From Rossellomorea vietnamensis (GTDB taxonomy: Bacteria; Bacillota; Bacilli; Bacillales; Bacillaceae_B), in NCBI RefSeq assembly GCF_025398035.1, contig NZ_CP104558.1, positions 2,418,001-2,482,000 on the forward strand: a DNA stretch of 64,000 bases, in the 5' to 3' direction. The position numbers were made by a program, and so were the translations under genes. Below, piece by piece: positions 63,508 through 64,000 of the stretch. Within the stretch, counting starts at the first letter, position 1; the number at the start of each line of letters is the position of its first letter. The notes beneath the pieces were generated by a model that searched no databases, was not told the origin of the DNA, and worked only from the letters and a program-made list of their open reading frames with translations.

Positions 63508-64000
63508 TTATATAAACAACGATTGTAAAATTGCCTTCTGGACATGCAATCGATTCTCCGCCTGTTGAAATACGGCGGAACAAGGACCGTCGATGACGGC
63601 TGCAGTGACTTCTTCTTCCCGATGTGCCGGAAGACAATGGAGAAATGTCACATTGGGAGAAGCATGACTCAACAGCTCTTCATTCACTTGGTATCCTTTA
63701 AAGTCCTGAAGGCGCTTGAACGCTTCTTCTTCCTGCCCCATACTGGCCCAAACGTCCGTGTAGACGACATCAGCACCTTTCACCGCTTCATTCGGGTCAT
63801 GGGTCAGGGTGAAACTCCCTCCGCTTTCTACGGTCAGATCCACCGTTTTCCCTATGATATCTTCCTTCGGTTCGTACCCTTCAGGACAGGAAACGACGAC
63901 CTCCATCCCAAGCATGGCACAGAGGATCATGAAGGAGTGGGCCACGTTATTGCCATCCCCGATATAGACGACCTTCACCCCTTTCAGCGTCCCCTTGGTT
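63508..64000 (-). CDS. argF: Ornithine carbamoyltransferase, C-terminal part (runs off window)
   Basis: 164 codons visible; the frame continues past the window edge. GVKVVYIGDGNNVAHSFM binds ornithine, and HCLPAHREEEVT is the conserved C-terminal active-site motif of OTCase (HCLPA). It makes citrulline from ornithine and carbamoyl phosphate. A GTG near 63978 is only an internal Val. Confidence 0.96.
   Translation of the reverse strand, partial: TKGTLKGVKVVYIGDGNNVAHSFMILCAMLGMEVVVSCPEGYEPKEDIIGKTVDLTVESGGSFTLTHDPNEAVKGADVVYTDVWASMGQEEEAFKRLQDFKGYQVNEELLSHASPNVTFLHCLPAHREEEVTAAVIDGPCSAVFQQAENRLHVQKAILQSLFI

Overview
The window reads as chromosome of an endospore-forming Bacillaceae bacterium. 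Evidence: two small acid-soluble spore protein genes, a KinB-like sporulation kinase, a sigma-B stressosome (RsbR) paralog, strong AAGGAGG ribosome sites with many TTG/GTG starts, and close relatives of Bacillus subtilis proteins (DgkB, YwbE, GatCAB, YfiBC, PxpBC). Protein sequences and moderate GC suggest a marine/soil Bacillus sensu lato such as the Rossellomorea group, but genus cannot be proven here. I see no rRNA, tRNA, CRISPR or prophage.

Layout. 0-3 kb: intracellular subtilisin ispA, then an IS1182-type insertion sequence that landed exactly on the terminator shared by ispA and ykuS, so the hairpin is now duplicated. 3-16 kb: ferritin-like protein, a nuclease-XPD helicase, a KinB-like kinase, an odd HTH protein fused to a dead F1-ATPase beta core, glycerophosphodiesterase, exporter, acyl-CoA dehydrogenase, alanine/Na+ symporter, SASP. 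16-24 kb: uracil-DNA glycosylase, stress protein 26, a probable orphan structured RNA, a heterodimeric ABC exporter, a split ThrE-type exporter, and a TPP-riboswitch-controlled thiamine transporter. 24-36 kb: ECF sigma/anti-sigma pair with an autoregulatory promoter, redox and metal genes, an ABC pair, a GntR-ABC-ECF sigma operon and an RsbR paralog.

36-48 kb: a 914-residue TPR/dynamin-like GTPase, an MFS transporter, a perfect four-stem cloverleaf inverted-repeat element (40564-40707), the 5-oxoprolinase B/C subunits with an NRAMP transporter, and a divergent polyamine-type cluster (spermidine synthase-like, SpeD, homospermidine synthase-like). 48-64 kb: rRNA methyltransferase RlmCD, heme monooxygenase, DgkB, NAT and methyltransferase, small membrane and helical proteins (two of 54 and 51 residues are very short), thermolysin-type protease, GatCAB amidotransferase, cupin, AbrB-type membrane protein, YueI, and the 3' part of argF running off the end.

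The most unusual structure is non-coding: the zero-gap cloverleaf at 40.6 kb, a dispersed 11-bp motif (AGGGACGGACC or its complement) found nine times and often paired as hairpins, a 15-bp perfect hairpin at 43.9 kb, a phased palindrome array upstream of the HTH-F1beta gene, phased ATTGCGT repeats upstream of gatC, and the ~340-nt structured RNA at 17.2-17.56 kb.
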